Assembly (NCBI RefSeq): GCF_900109355.1
Contig: NZ_FOBF01000002.1
Span: forward strand, 558,001 to 622,000
Reading direction: 5' to 3'
DNA length: 64,000 nt
DNA from: Nonomuraea pusilla
GTDB lineage: Bacteria > Actinomycetota > Actinomycetes > Streptosporangiales > Streptosporangiaceae
In this document: positions 35,991-46,213 of the stretch, in pieces
Layout of the letters: each line of letters begins with the position of its first letter
Numbering within the stretch: position 1 is the stretch's first letter
Made by a program: the position numbers and the translations under genes
Notes under the pieces: model-generated
The model's input: the letters and a program-made list of their open reading frames with translations, nothing else
What the model was told of the DNA's origin: nothing
Databases searched by the model: none

Positions 35991-37916
35991 GTGAACCAAT
36001 GGACGCAGGGGACGGTGCGCGTGGTGGAGATCAACCTCCTTGGACCCATGGAGGTACTCAGACAGGGCGCTATCTTGACGCCGTCGGCCCCCAAGCTGCG
36101 CACCGTGCTCAGCTTGCTGGCCGTGCAAACCAGCATTGTCGTCCGAACTGACAAGATCATTGAGGAGCTCTGGGAGGACAGCCCGCCGACGAGCGTCACC
36201 ACCACCCTCCAGACCTACATCTACCAGTTGAGAAAGCTGCTGCGGCTGGGCACGCCACCGGATATGGACAGGGCAGGCGACACTCCGGCCGAGGCCGCGT
36301 TACGCACGTCCCCCTATGGGTACGCGCTGTTCCTTGACCCGGACATGCTCGACGCCACGCGCTTCGAGCGGCTGTCCGACCAGGGCAGGCGGGAGTTGGA
36401 GGCGGGCGACATGAACGCCGCCTCCGAGACACTCTCCCGCGCCCTGCGGCTCTGGCGCGGGCCCGCGCTGGTCGACGTCGGCCACGGGCCGGTGCTGCGA
36501 GCGGAGGCCCTGCGGCTTGAGGAGATCAACAGGAACACGCTCGAGCGCCGCATCGAGGCGGACCTCCACCTGGGCCGACATCATGAGCTGCTCGGCGAGC
36601 TCACGGGACTGGCGGCCGAACAGCCCACTCATGAAGGGCTCCAGGCCAAGCTGATGCTGGCCCTGCACCGCGCGGGCCGGCGCTCCGAGGCGCTCCAGAT
36701 CTACCAGCGCACCCGGAGCACCCTGGCCAAGGAACTGGGCCTCGACCCGTCCAACGAACTGGAGCAACTGCACCGCGCCGTGCTGGCAGCCGACGAGAGC
36801 CTTGCTCTGCCGCGGCCCCGGTCACCGATCCGGCTGAGCCACAGCCGGCCGCCACGCCAGCTCCCGCCGCAGCGGACAGCGCTCGTGGGCCGGCAGCCCC
36901 AGGTCCGCGCCGTGCTCGCGGCCATGGCAGCGCGGCAGGTCCACGCACCGCCCGTGGTCGTCATCACCGGTCCGCCCGGTTCAGGCAAGTCCGCGCTGTG
37001 CGCCCACGTCGGCCACCGGGCCAACGACCCCTATCCCGACGGCCAGCTCTACGTGCGCCTGCTGGACGCCCAAGGCCACCCGGCCGACCCCCACGACGTC
37101 CTCGCCGAGTTCCTGCGCGCCCTGGACGTGCCCGAGGACCGCATCCCGGCCACGCTGAGCGAGCGCTCCCGGCTCTTTCGCACCTGGACCGCGGACCGGC
37201 ACCTGCTGGTGATCCTCGACGACGTGGTCCAGGCGGACCAGCTCCTCCCGCTGGTGCCCGCGAGCCCGGACTGCGGCGTCCTGGTCACCGCCCGCAGGCA
37301 GCTCTCCGCGCCTGTGGTCACGGCGGTCGTCGAGGTGGGCCAGCTCGACGCCGAGCAGGGGCTGCGGCTGCTGACCAACGTGCTCGGCAAGCACCGCGTC
37401 GCCCGGGAGGAGGCGGCCGCCCGCGAGATCGTCCGCCTGTGCGACGGGCTGCCCGCCGCGCTGGAGGCGGCCGCCGCACTGCTCCAGCTCAGGCAGCACT
37501 GGCCGCTCAGCAAGCTGGTCAGGGGGAACGGCGCGACCGACAGGCACGGCACCCTCAACCATCACGAGCTGTTCCTCTACGCCAGCGTGGAGCTGAGTTA
37601 CCGGCTCGCGCCGCCGCACGTGCAGCGCGCCTTCCGCAGGCTCGTCCGGTTCGACGTCTCTGCGTTCACGCCGCGCCTGGCCGCGCGCCTGCTGCAGCTC
37701 TCCGAACTCCAAACGGAGTCGCTACTGGACGAACTCGTGGAGGCCCAGCTCATGGTGACCGAGCCCGGAGGGGAAACGGACCTGCTTCAGTACCGTTTCC
37801 TGCCCAGCGTACGGGCAGCCGGCCGGCGGCTGCCCGCCGGCCCCTGCGGCGTGATCCATGGCTCGGTCCACCAGGCCGTCGGAGCCGGAGCCGGAGCCGC
37901 ACCGGTGACGTCCTGA
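35991..37916 (+). CDS. SARP-family pathway activator with ATPase domain
   Basis: 641 residues from GTG 35991; GTG 36015 behind CAGGGGAC may be the true start. Residues about 12-105 are the OmpR-like DNA-binding domain, about 110-270 the bacterial transcriptional activation domain (LWRGPALVDV, LEEINRNTLERRIEADLHLG), then an NB-ARC ATPase with Walker A GPPGSGKSA and LLVILDDV. SARPs bind direct heptamers near -35 and recruit RNA polymerase. Codon 104 (36300-36302) is TTA, so translation should need the bldA leucyl-tRNA. It shortens after the ATPase, lacking the long TPR part of large SARPs. Confidence 0.92.
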   Translation: MNQWTQGTVRVVEINLLGPMEVLRQGAILTPSAPKLRTVLSLLAVQTSIVVRTDKIIEELWEDSPPTSVTTTLQTYIYQLRKLLRLGTPPDMDRAGDTPAEAALRTSPYGYALFLDPDMLDATRFERLSDQGRRELEAGDMNAASETLSRALRLWRGPALVDVGHGPVLRAEALRLEEINRNTLERRIEADLHLGRHHELLGELTGLAAEQPTHEGLQAKLMLALHRAGRRSEALQIYQRTRSTLAKELGLDPSNELEQLHRAVLAADESLALPRPRSPIRLSHSRPPRQLPPQRTALVGRQPQVRAVLAAMAARQVHAPPVVVITGPPGSGKSALCAHVGHRANDPYPDGQLYVRLLDAQGHPADPHDVLAEFLRALDVPEDRIPATLSERSRLFRTWTADRHLLVILDDVVQADQLLPLVPASPDCGVLVTARRQLSAPVVTAVVEVGQLDAEQGLRLLTNVLGKHRVAREEAAAREIVRLCDGLPAALEAAAALLQLRQHWPLSKLVRGNGATDRHGTLNHHELFLYASVELSYRLAPPHVQRAFRRLVRFDVSAFTPRLAARLLQLSELQTESLLDELVEAQLMVTEPGGETDLLQYRFLPSVRAAGRRLPAGPCGVIHGSVHQAVGAGAGAAPVTS

Positions 37917-37954
37917 TCCAGCGCACGCCGCTCCGGCGTCCGCCGGCTCACACC

Positions 37955-39376
37955 TCACGGGGTGCCGCTGAGCGCACCGCGGCCGCCATGCGGCACCCCG
38001 TCAGGAGAAATCCCCTCGGCCAGCAACGACGTGGTGTGCGTGCCCTCGCGGAAGGCGGGGTCGGCCAGCACGGCCAGGAGCAGCCCCTTGGTCGTGCGGA
38101 TGCCGCGCCCCTCGATGCGGAACTCCGCCAGTGCCCGCTCCATTCTGGCGATGGCCTGGTCACGGTCCGGCGCCCAGGCGATCACCTTGGCCAGCAGCGA
38201 GTCGTAGTCGGGCGGCACCAGGTAGCCCGCGTAGGCATGGGTGTCCACGCGCAGGAACGGCCCGCCCGGCGGCACGAACTCCGTCAGCCCGCCCGCGCTC
38301 GGCGCGAAGTCGCGAGCCGGATCCTCGGCGTTGATCCGGCATTCCAGCGCCACGCCGCGCGGGCGGACCTCCTCCTGCGTGAAGGACAGTGGCCAGCCGG
38401 CTGCGACGCAGAGCTGCTCGCGCACGATGTCGATGCCCGTCACCGCTTCCGTCACCGGGTGTTCCACCTGGATACGCGAGTTCACCTCGATGAACGCGAA
38501 CTCCTCGCCCGCCACCAGGAACTCGAACGTCCCCGCACCGGTGAAGCCCGCCGCCTTCGCCCCGGCGACCGCCGCCTCGGCGAGCCGGTCGGCAAGCGCC
38601 GGGGACACGCCGGGAGCGGGCGTCTCCTCGATCAGCTTCTGGTGCCGCCGCTGCACGGAGCAGTCCCGGTTGCCGAGCGCCACGACCGTGCCGTGCTCGT
38701 CGGCGAGCACCTGGACCTCGACGTGCTTGGCCCGCTCCATCAACCGTTCGAGGTAGACCCGGCCGTCGCCGAACACCGCCCGGGCAGCCGCGCTGGTGGC
38801 GCGGAAAGTAGCCGCCAGGTCCTCCATCCGGCGCACCACCGCCATGCCGCGCCCGCCGCCACCCGCCACCGCCTTGATGATCAGCGGGAAGCCGATCCGC
38901 CGCCCGGTGTCGAGCACGTCGGCCGTGGTGCTCACCGGCTCCGGCGTGCCGGGCAGCACCGGCAGGCCGGCGTCCGCCATCATGCTCCTGGCCAGCGCCT
39001 TGTCCCCGAGCTTGGCCATGACCTCGGGCCGGGCGCCGACGAAGACCAGGCCGTTACCCGCGCAGATCTCCGCGAAGTCGGGGTCCTCGGACAGGAACCC
39101 GTACCCGGGGTGCACGGCCTGCGCGCCGGTGCGCAGCGCGGCCTCGATGATCGCCGGCGGGTAGAGGTAGCTGCGTTTCGCCGGACCGGGACCGATCTGC
39201 GTCGCGACGTCCGCGGCCCGCACGGCGGCCGAGTCGCGGTCCACCGACGAATGGACCACGACGGTCCGGATGCCCATCTCACGGCAGGTCCGCACGATCC
39301 GCAGCGCGATCTCGCCGCGGTTGGCGACCAGCACGGTGTCGAACGGCCGTGACGGCCGACGCGCGTTCCCGGTCAT
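37955..39376 (-). CDS. accC: Acetyl-CoA carboxylase, biotin carboxylase subunit
   Basis: 473 residues from ATG 39376, overlapping accB by four bases. TVLVANRGEIALRIVRTCRE start, ATP-grasp loop AGGGGRGM (171-178), and the catalytic strand FIEVNSRIQVEHPVTE. It carboxylates biotin on the AccB partner. The set accDA-accB-accC in one operon with CLF and ABM genes would give the pathway its own malonyl-CoA supply, as in other aromatic polyketide clusters. Confidence 0.95.
   Translation of the reverse strand: MTGNARRPSRPFDTVLVANRGEIALRIVRTCREMGIRTVVVHSSVDRDSAAVRAADVATQIGPGPAKRSYLYPPAIIEAALRTGAQAVHPGYGFLSEDPDFAEICAGNGLVFVGARPEVMAKLGDKALARSMMADAGLPVLPGTPEPVSTTADVLDTGRRIGFPLIIKAVAGGGGRGMAVVRRMEDLAATFRATSAAARAVFGDGRVYLERLMERAKHVEVQVLADEHGTVVALGNRDCSVQRRHQKLIEETPAPGVSPALADRLAEAAVAGAKAAGFTGAGTFEFLVAGEEFAFIEVNSRIQVEHPVTEAVTGIDIVREQLCVAAGWPLSFTQEEVRPRGVALECRINAEDPARDFAPSAGGLTEFVPPGGPFLRVDTHAYAGYLVPPDYDSLLAKVIAWAPDRDQAIARMERALAEFRIEGRGIRTTKGLLLAVLADPAFREGTHTTSLLAEGISPDGVPHGGRGALSGTP
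37957..38001. terminator. Hairpin between convergent SARP and accC
   Basis: ACGGGGTGCCGC (37957-37968) and GCGGCACCCCGT (37990-38001) form a perfect 12-bp stem around a 21-base loop, partly inside the last codons of accC and 41 bases past the SARP stop. Confidence 0.5.
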
Positions 39377-39879
39377 TCGTCGGCTTCCTGGTCGATCACG
39401 ATCAGCGGCTGGTCGTACTCGACGCCCTCGGCGTCGTCGACGAGGATCTTCGTCACCCGGCCGCCGACGTCCACGACGACCGGGTTCATCAGCTTCATCG
39501 CCTCGACGATGGCCACCTGCTGGTCCGGCTCGACGATGTCGCCGACCTCCACGAACGGCTTCGCGCCCGGCTCGGGCTGCCGGTAGAAGGTGCCCACCAG
39601 CTCGGCCCGCACCACGTGGCCCGTCGGCTCCTGGGCCGCCTCCTCGGCGGGCGGCGGCATCATGCCCGGCATCGTGGCCGGCATCGTGGCCGGGTCCGCG
39701 AGCTGCGGCCATTCGACCTCGATGCTCGCGCCGCCCAGCCGCAGGCATGCCCTGCTCGGCGGCCGCGGCGCCGCCTGGACGGCGTCGGCGAGCCCCCGGC
39801 AGAGGATCGCCACCGCGTCCCGGGCGCCTAGTTCGGCCAGTGCCCCGTCCCACGCGCTCGACTGCTGCGCGTCCGTCAT
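39373..39879 (-). CDS. accB: Acetyl-CoA carboxylase, biotin carboxyl carrier protein
   Basis: 168 residues. The C-terminal biotinyl domain has VEAMKLMN with Lys129 as biotin site; a Pro/Met-rich linker (65-85) joins it to an N-terminal helical part. Overlaps accDA (ATGA) upstream and accC downstream by four bases each. Confidence 0.93.
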   Translation of the reverse strand: MTDAQQSSAWDGALAELGARDAVAILCRGLADAVQAAPRPPSRACLRLGGASIEVEWPQLADPATMPATMPGMMPPPAEEAAQEPTGHVVRAELVGTFYRQPEPGAKPFVEVGDIVEPDQQVAIVEAMKLMNPVVVDVGGRVTKILVDDAEGVEYDQPLIVIDQEADE

Positions 39880-41567
39880 ATGGCCACCTTCTCCCTGTAG
39901 GTACCGAACCAGCGAAGCCGACGCCGGCGAGCCTCCCGCAGCGCGGCACCGTCCTGCTCGCGCAGCTCCCTGAGCGCGCACACCACCGCGTCGCGTACGA
40001 GCTTGCTCGCCGCCGCAGGGGCCTGGTGGGCACCGCCCGCGGGCTCCGGCACCACCCCGTCCACGATGCCGTTGGAGAGCAGCGTCACCGCGTCGACGCC
40101 GAGAGCCGCGGCCGCCTCCGGAGCGGCCTCCCCGCTGCGCCAGAGGATCGCCGCGCAGCCCTCCGGACTGATCACCGAGAAGATCGCGTTCTCGCACAGC
40201 AGCAGCCGGTCGGCCACCGCGAGGGCCAGCGCCCCGCCGCTGCCGCCCTCCCCCGTGATCACGCTGACCACGGGGACGTCGAGGGAGCCCATGACCCGCA
40301 GGCAATCGGCGATCGCGTGCGCCTGGCCGTGCCGCTCGGCCTCCAGGCCGGGATGGGCTCCAGGGGTGTCGATGAGCGTGACCACCGGCACCCGTAGTTT
40401 CCCGGCCAGCCGCATCAGGCGCACCGCCTTGCGGTAGCCCGCGGGCGACGGCATGCCGAAGTCGCGCCGTACCAGCTCCTGGGTGGTGTGGCCCTTCTGA
40501 TGGCCGATCAGCATCACCGGCAGGCCGTCCAGGTCGGCCAGCCCGCCCACTACGGCGGGGCAGTCGGCGCCGGCCCGGTCACCACGCAGCTCGACGAACT
40601 CCCCACCCCAGGCGGCGACGTGGTCGAGCGTGGTCGGCCGGCCCAGCTCGCGGGCCAGCCCGACCACCTGCGCGACCGGCCGCTCGGGCAGCAGCTCTGG
40701 GTAGCGGATCACCGGATCGGTCACCGCCGGGTCCCAGCCCGGGCCCGGCGGTGCCCCCAGGGCGAGCAGCGACTGCAGGACCTGCGGCAGTTCCCCGCGC
40801 GGCACGACTCCGTCGAGCAAGCCGTGCTCGAGCAGGAACTCGGCGGTCTGGAAGCCCTCCGGCAGCCGCTGCCGGATGGTCTGCTCGATCACCCGCGGCC
40901 CTGCGAACCCCATCCTGGCGCCGGGTTCGGCGAGGATCACGTCCGAGAGCGTCGCGTAGGACGCGGCCACCCCCCCGTAGGTGGGGTCGGTCACCAGGGT
41001 CATCGTCAGCAGGCCCGCCTCGTCGAGGGCCGCCATCGCGTTGCTCGTCCTGGCCATCTGCAGGAGGGAGAAGACGCCCTCCTGCATGCGCGCGCCGCCC
41101 GACGCGGTGACGATCAGCAGCGGCAGCCGGTGCTTCAGCGCCTCCTCGGCCGCGGCCACGATCGCCTCGCCCTCGGCGGCGCCCATGCTGCCGCCGAGGA
41201 AGCGGAAGTCCATGACGGCCACCACCACTCCGCGGCCACGCACGGCGCCGCGCACCACGCGGACCGCGCAGTCCATCTCCGTACGTGCGCGGGCCGAGTC
41301 CAGCCGGTCGGTGTAAGGGAGGAGATCCTCGAAGCCGAGCGGGTCGTGCACCGACGGAGCGGGCTCGACCCGCGTGCCGGAGCCCGCGTCGAGCAGCCCC
41401 ACCAGCCGCTGCTCCGCGGTCAGTTGCGCGTGGCGGCCGCAGTCGGGGCACACCCTGGACAGGCGATCGAACCGCTTGCGGTAGACGAGCATCCCGCAGC
41501 CTGCGCAGGACAGCCAGTCCGACAGATCCATCGCGGTCTTCGTGGTCCCATTCGGAACAGGTTTCAC
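39876..41567 (-). CDS. accDA: Acetyl-CoA carboxylase carboxyltransferase, beta-alpha fusion
   Basis: 563 residues from GTG at 41567. An AccD-like N-terminal half with a zinc ribbon (Cys21, Cys24, Cys40, Cys43) and [20 protein letters not shown]; an AccA-like C-terminal half with [19 protein letters not shown] and [20 protein letters not shown]. Fused AccDA is known from actinomycete polyketide clusters. It moves the carboxyl group from biotin to acetyl-CoA. Confidence 0.94.
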   Translation of the reverse strand: MKPVPNGTTKTAMDLSDWLSCAGCGMLVYRKRFDRLSRVCPDCGRHAQLTAEQRLVGLLDAGSGTRVEPAPSVHDPLGFEDLLPYTDRLDSARARTEMDCAVRVVRGAVRGRGVVVAVMDFRFLGGSMGAAEGEAIVAAAEEALKHRLPLLIVTASGGARMQEGVFSLLQMARTSNAMAALDEAGLLTMTLVTDPTYGGVAASYATLSDVILAEPGARMGFAGPRVIEQTIRQRLPEGFQTAEFLLEHGLLDGVVPRGELPQVLQSLLALGAPPGPGWDPAVTDPVIRYPELLPERPVAQVVGLARELGRPTTLDHVAAWGGEFVELRGDRAGADCPAVVGGLADLDGLPVMLIGHQKGHTTQELVRRDFGMPSPAGYRKAVRLMRLAGKLRVPVVTLIDTPGAHPGLEAERHGQAHAIADCLRVMGSLDVPVVSVITGEGGSGGALALAVADRLLLCENAIFSVISPEGCAAILWRSGEAAPEAAAALGVDAVTLLSNGIVDGVVPEPAGGAHQAPAAASKLVRDAVVCALRELREQDGAALREARRRRLRWFGTYREKVAI

Positions 41568-41582
41568 GAGTCGGTCTCCCGG

Positions 41583-41888
41583 CTAGTACGACGCTGTTAC
41601 CTGATAGACGGCGAACGGCCGGCGCATTGTGCCGTCCCTGAAGGGGCGCAGCGGCGCCGTCTGCCGCTTGTGGTCCGGCCCCTTCTCCCATTCCTCGAAG
41701 TCCGCCAGGCTGCGCCAGGTGCTCACCACCACGAAGGCGCCGCGGTCGGTGACCGACTGCAGCAACTCGTTGGACAGCAGGCCGGGCACCCCGGCCAGCC
41801 GGGTGCTCGCCTCGTGATAGGCCGCCTCGATGCCGGCGACGTCGGTCGTCGCGTGATAGAGAAGCACCCGCACGCCGCGGTCCGTCAT
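41583..41888 (-). CDS. ABM-type monooxygenase / dimeric alpha-beta barrel protein
   Basis: 101 residues from ATG 41888. VRVLLYHATTDVAGIEAAYH at the start and GAFVVVSTWRSLADFEEWEK fit the antibiotic biosynthesis monooxygenase fold, with the usual Trp-containing strand. Cofactor-free quinone-forming oxygenation is the family role. It overlaps the next ABM gene by four bases. Confidence 0.8.
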   Translation of the reverse strand: MTDRGVRVLLYHATTDVAGIEAAYHEASTRLAGVPGLLSNELLQSVTDRGAFVVVSTWRSLADFEEWEKGPDHKRQTAPLRPFRDGTMRRPFAVYQVTASY

Positions 41889-42250
41889 CGCGCCGCCTCC
41901 CACGCCTCGTGCGTGGCCGCTTCCGCGGGCGCGCAACCGGCCGTCCCCGGCAGGTGCGCGACGATGTGCATCGTGCTCATGGACCCACCCGAGCGGTAGG
42001 GGTGGAGCTTCTTGCGGTGCTCCAGGTGCCGTTCGCTGGTCTCGAACTCGCGGAAGCGCGGCTCGTCCACCCAGTCGCTCATGATGTGGTAGACCCCCTT
42101 CTCGTCGCCATCGCGGGCGAGCCACTGGCCGAGGTTGGCCGGGTGGGTGGTGACGGAGTCACCGACCTCCAGCCACACCCGCTCGAACTCCTGCTCCATG
42201 CCCGGTTTGATCTGCAGGCGGAGCATGACGCGGAACAAGGTCTCGCTCAT
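41885..42250 (-). CDS. ABM-type monooxygenase (second)
   Basis: 121 residues from ATG 42250. [40 protein letters not shown] and a C-terminal extension with His-rich AHLPGTAG: antibiotic biosynthesis monooxygenase fold. Tandem with the ABM at 41583 and overlapping the ketoreductase by four bases. Pairs of ABM enzymes with a ketoreductase occur in pentangular polyphenol pathways, where they set quinones before or during cyclisation. Confidence 0.82.
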   Translation of the reverse strand: MSETLFRVMLRLQIKPGMEQEFERVWLEVGDSVTTHPANLGQWLARDGDEKGVYHIMSDWVDEPRFREFETSERHLEHRKKLHPYRSGGSMSTMHIVAHLPGTAGCAPAEAATHEAWEAAR

Positions 42251-43002
42251 GAGATCCCCCCGTCCACCGCCACGACGGAGCCGGTGACGTACCGCGAAAG
42301 GTCGCCGGCCAGCCACAACACGGCACCCGCGACCTCTTCCGGAGTGCCCAGGCGGCCCAGGCAGGTCTTGCCGGAGTACCGCTCGATCATCTGTGTACGC
42401 TGTTCCTCCGGCATCGTGTCGAACGCCTCAGTGCGGATCATGCCGAGAGCCAGCACGTTGAACCGGATGCCCTGCGGGCCCAGTTCCCTCGCCAGGGTCC
42501 GGAACAGGCCGTGCAGCGCGGCCTTGGTGGCGGTGTAGTGCGCCCGCAGCGGGATGCCGACCTCGATCGACTTCGAGCTGATGCCGATGACCGAGGAGCC
42601 CTCGGCCAGCATGGGGAGCGCGTGCTGGATCGTCAGGTGCACAGCGGTGAGGTTGGTGTCGACGATGCGCTGCCACTCGGCGAGGTCGAGCTTCGCGTAG
42701 GGGACGTGGGTGATCGCGGCGGCGTTGTTCACCACCAGGTCCAGCCGGCCGTCGAACCGCTCGCCGCACTGCTCGAGCAGACCGGCGATCTGCGTGGGAT
42801 CGGTGAGGTCGGCGCGCAGGACCCCGTGGCGGCCGCCGATCCGCTTCAGTTCGTGCTCGAGTGAGACGGCGTTCTCGCCCTCCTGCCGGTAACAGGTGAT
42901 CACATCCACGCCCGCCCTCGCGAGCGCCAGTACGATGCCGCGGCCCACTCCGCGCGTGCCTCCAGTGACGAGAGCCCGCTTACCGCTCAAGCCGAGATCC
43001 AT
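42247..43002 (-). CDS. Ketoreductase, SDR (FabG-like)
   Basis: 251 residues from ATG 43002 (AAGGAAAGGAA upstream). [14 protein letters not shown], catalytic Ser in IGISSK, YTATK, and the end [19 protein letters not shown]. Related to the SDR at 15429. Lies between the CLF and the ABM pair, so early polyketide ketoreduction is a likely role. Confidence 0.9.
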   Translation of the reverse strand: MDLGLSGKRALVTGGTRGVGRGIVLALARAGVDVITCYRQEGENAVSLEHELKRIGGRHGVLRADLTDPTQIAGLLEQCGERFDGRLDLVVNNAAAITHVPYAKLDLAEWQRIVDTNLTAVHLTIQHALPMLAEGSSVIGISSKSIEVGIPLRAHYTATKAALHGLFRTLARELGPQGIRFNVLALGMIRTEAFDTMPEEQRTQMIERYSGKTCLGRLGTPEEVAGAVLWLAGDLSRYVTGSVVAVDGGIS

Positions 43003-43016
43003 GATGTTCCTTTCCT

Positions 43017-44246
43017 TCACCTTTTGAGCACGAGGGCGGCGGTGAACCCGCCATGCCCGTGGGCCAGCACGAGCGCGGTACGCAGCACGCCGTCGCGGGG
43101 CTGACCGAGGACGAGGTCGATGTCGCATCCCGGCGCGAGCCGGGAGGGGCCGACGGTGGCCGGGATGATGCCGTCGCGCAGCGCCAGTAGCGACGTCGCC
43201 ACGTCGAGGGCGGCGCCGCCGCCGTAAAGCCGGCCGGTCAGCGTCTTGGGCGCGGTGACCGGGACGCCCCGCGGGCCGAACACCGCGGTGATGGCCCGCG
43301 CCTCGGCGAGGTCGTCGCCCGGCGTGCCGCAGGCGTCCGCGAACACGACGTCCACCTCGGACGGCGCCGTACCCGCGTCGGCCAGCGCGCGCTCGATCGT
43401 GCGGCGCATGGCCGGCGGCCGGTCGGAGCCCGGCGGCGGGTCAAAGCCCGCCGCGTAGCCGGCGATCGCGCCGTAGACCGTGCCGGCGCCGCGTCGCCTG
43501 GCGCTCTCGGCGTTCTCCACGATGAGCATGGCGCCGCCCTCGCCAGGCAGGTAGCCGGAGGCCGCCTCGTCGAACGGCAGGTACGCGCGCCCCGGGTCGT
43601 CGACAGTGGACAGCCTGCCGCTGGACAGCTGCGCGACCAGGCCGTAGGGGCACAACGAGGCGTCGGTGCCGCCGGTCACCACGATGCGGGACCCCCGCCG
43701 GACCAGCCTGCGTGCCTGCCCGAGCGCGTCCAGGCCGCCGGCCTGCTCGCAGCACAGCACTCCGCAGGGGCCGCGCATGCCGTGCCGGATCGACACCTGA
43801 CCGGTGGTGGCGGCGTAGAACCAGGCGATCGACTGGTAGGCGCCCACCCAGGAGGGGCCCTTGCGGTAGAGCCGCTCCATCTCGTGCTGGCCGAACTCGG
43901 TGCCGCCCGACGAACTCGCGGTCACCACCGCCATCTCGTACTCGGGCAGCTCGGAGGGGACCACGCCGGCGTCGGCCAGCGCCGCCTCGGCGGCCACCAG
44001 ACCCATGTGCGTCCAGTGGTCGGTCTGCGGGATCAGCCGGCCGGGGAGTTGCTCCGCCGCGACGAAGCCGGGCACCTGCCCGGCCAGCCGCACCGGGTAG
44101 CCGGTCGCGTCGAACCGGGTGATCCTGCCGATCCCCGACTTGCCGGCCAGCGTGGCCTGCCAGTGCGTCTCGGTCCCGATCCCGGTCGGCGCCACGACCC
44201 CGATGCCGGTCACCACCGGGCTGTCCGCCATGTCGGCCACGTTCAT
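43017..44246 (-). CDS. Type II PKS chain length factor (KS-beta, CLF)
   Basis: 409 residues from ATG 44246. A ketosynthase fold in which the active-site Cys is Gln168 ([15 protein letters not shown]), the hallmark of CLFs. [15 protein letters not shown] at the start, [11 protein letters not shown] where the HGTGT-like histidine is lost, and [16 protein letters not shown] at the end. CLF sets chain length and decarboxylates malonyl-ACP to start synthesis. Its start overlaps a POT transporter stop; it is not next to KS-alpha. Confidence 0.96.
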   Translation of the reverse strand: MNVADMADSPVVTGIGVVAPTGIGTETHWQATLAGKSGIGRITRFDATGYPVRLAGQVPGFVAAEQLPGRLIPQTDHWTHMGLVAAEAALADAGVVPSELPEYEMAVVTASSSGGTEFGQHEMERLYRKGPSWVGAYQSIAWFYAATTGQVSIRHGMRGPCGVLCCEQAGGLDALGQARRLVRRGSRIVVTGGTDASLCPYGLVAQLSSGRLSTVDDPGRAYLPFDEAASGYLPGEGGAMLIVENAESARRRGAGTVYGAIAGYAAGFDPPPGSDRPPAMRRTIERALADAGTAPSEVDVVFADACGTPGDDLAEARAITAVFGPRGVPVTAPKTLTGRLYGGGAALDVATSLLALRDGIIPATVGPSRLAPGCDIDLVLGQPRDGVLRTALVLAHGHGGFTAALVLKR

Positions 44247-45751
44247 CGGCTGCCCTCCTTGACGGCGTCGCCCGAGGCGTGCGGGGCGGGAGTGTGAAGA
44301 CCGGCCGTCAGCCCGTTGGCGAGGGGGCGGCGGCCGAGCGCGAAGGCGAGCCCGCAGACCGCCGCCACGCCGCCGAGGCCGAGGTAGTACAGCGGCTCGG
44401 GGATCACTTCGGCCAGCCGGACCACGCCGCTGCCCAGCCCGCCGCCGAGCCCGGCGAACAGCCACATCAGGCCGAGCGTGCGTCCCATGAAGCCCGGCGG
44501 GAGCACCTCGGCGGCCGCCGAGATGATCACCGCGGCGACGATGACCTCGCCGCAGGCGTGGGTGAGGTAGACGATGACCAGCCAGAGGGGCGACACCTTT
44601 TCGCCCGACGAGGCGAGCACCGTCGCCAGCGACATGATCAGGAAGCCCGCGCCGACGAGGATGAGCCCGATGGCGAGCTTCACCGGGACGTGGTTCCGGC
44701 CGCCGAGCGCCGGCAACACGACGGCGATCAGTGGCGCGAGCAGCAGGATGAACAGTGGCGTCGCCGCCTGCAGCCAGCTCGCCGGGATCTCCATGCCGAG
44801 CACCAGGCGGTCCACGTGGTCCCGGGCGAAGAGGTTCAGCAGCGACGCGGCGTGTGCGATGATCATCCAGAAGAGCGTGGAACCCAGGAAGACGGCGAGG
44901 AAGGCGCGCAGCCGACGCCGGTCCAGCGCGCCGAGGCCCGGGTTGCGGTAGACCACGATGTAGCACACGATCGGCAGGATCACGCTGAACACGCCGACCA
45001 GCCCGATCGCCATGGACACGCTGAGCAGGCCGGCCAGCCCCAGGGCGAGCACCGCCGCCACGACCACGGCAACCGCCAGCCCGATCCGCCGCGCGACGGT
45101 GGTGCGCTCACCGGCCGTCAGCGACCGCACCGGCCGGTGCCCCACCTCGCCGAACTGGCCGGCGCCCAACCTGAGCTGGATCGCGGTGGTCAGCATGACC
45201 AGCGCGGCCACCAGGAACGCCAGACTCCAGCTGACGCGCTCTCCCAGGTAGCCGACCAGCAGCGGCGCCGCCAGCGCGGAGACCTGCGTCGCGATGTACA
45301 TGAGCGAGATTCCCGCCTCGCGGCCGCGGCTCCCCCCGAACATCAGGTTGATCATGGCCTGGTGGTTCGGCTTGTACACGGCGCTGCCGACGGCCACCAG
45401 CGGCAGGCCGACCGCGGCGGCCCAGCCCGCGGGCACGGCCAGGCACAGGTAGCCGGCCACGCCGACCAGACAGCCGACGACCAGCGCCCGCCGGTTGCCC
45501 AGCAACCGGTCACCGAGCCAGCCGCCGAAGATCGACAACATGAACATGAACCCGATCCAGGCGCCGAACAACGTCGCGGCGTCGGTGACCGGCAGGCCGA
45601 GGCCGCCGCGCGAGACGGGTGCGGACGCGTACAGCACCAGGATCGCCTGCAGGCCGTAGAAACCGAAACGCTCAAGTGCGTCGCTGGTGAACAAGGTCAG
45701 GTACCAGCGAGGCATGGCGCGCAGCGTGATGGCTGTGTCAGAGGTCCTCAT
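44243..45751 (-). CDS. POT/PTR-family proton-coupled transporter
   Basis: 502 residues, about 12-14 membrane helices. The N-terminal LTLFTSDALERFGFYGLQAI contains the E-x-F-x-Y/F-G motif of proton-dependent oligopeptide transporters, with GGWLGDRLLGNRRALVVGC and a C-terminal half with LPALGGRNHVPVKLAI. A peptide-transporter family member leading a polyketide operon is unusual; it may export the product or a peptide from the nearby lanthipeptide locus. No clear ribosome site at 45751; ATG 45715 (MPRWYL) is possible. Overlaps CLF by four bases. Confidence 0.85.
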   Translation of the reverse strand: MRTSDTAITLRAMPRWYLTLFTSDALERFGFYGLQAILVLYASAPVSRGGLGLPVTDAATLFGAWIGFMFMLSIFGGWLGDRLLGNRRALVVGCLVGVAGYLCLAVPAGWAAAVGLPLVAVGSAVYKPNHQAMINLMFGGSRGREAGISLMYIATQVSALAAPLLVGYLGERVSWSLAFLVAALVMLTTAIQLRLGAGQFGEVGHRPVRSLTAGERTTVARRIGLAVAVVVAAVLALGLAGLLSVSMAIGLVGVFSVILPIVCYIVVYRNPGLGALDRRRLRAFLAVFLGSTLFWMIIAHAASLLNLFARDHVDRLVLGMEIPASWLQAATPLFILLLAPLIAVVLPALGGRNHVPVKLAIGLILVGAGFLIMSLATVLASSGEKVSPLWLVIVYLTHACGEVIVAAVIISAAAEVLPPGFMGRTLGLMWLFAGLGGGLGSGVVRLAEVIPEPLYYLGLGGVAAVCGLAFALGRRPLANGLTAGLHTPAPHASGDAVKEGSR

Positions 45752-46213
45752 CGCGCCCCGCCGCCCGAGGGGACGCCGCCGGCCTGGACGCCGGCAGGCG
45801 CCGATACTCTCAGCTCGTACATGCAGGCCCTTCTTTCAGCTTGACCCGAGCAACACCCTCTTGCGTACGGCACCCGACTCGAATCTCCCTTGCGTTGCGG
45901 GCAGCGATCCGTTCAGCGGCTGGTACGGAGGCATGCGGCGGGCGAGGCGAGCGCGCGGGAAAAGCGCATCGAGGGGTTCCGCGCGCGGACACGGCGCCAT
46001 CAACAACATCGGCAGCGGCGCCGCTGCCCTCCGGCCTGGGCAGCGGCATCTACGGCGCCACCGAAGCCGCCCTCGAATCCGGACAGGCCGTCGCCCTCAA
46101 GCGCCTCGCCGACCCCGCCACCAGACCCGCGAACTCCCCGGCCCGCGTGCAGAGAAGACGAAGTCCGCCCGGCAGAGCTCTCCTGGTGGTCGTGGGGGCG
46201 AGCGGCGAACAGG
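45752..46213. other. Gap with possible SARP heptamers, no clear gene
   Basis: On the minus strand TCGAGTC (45882-45876) and TCGGGTC (45849-45843) are 33 bp apart, three 11-bp steps, upstream of the CLF operon. A stretch around 46050-46160 reads GSGIYGATEAALESGQAVAL in one plus frame and may be a gene fragment, but I cannot assign it. Confidence 0.4.

Noticed and set aside
46050..46160. Possible protein fragment GSGIYGATEAALESGQAVAL
   Set aside because: Too short and not matched to any family I know; kept only as a note in the gap entry.
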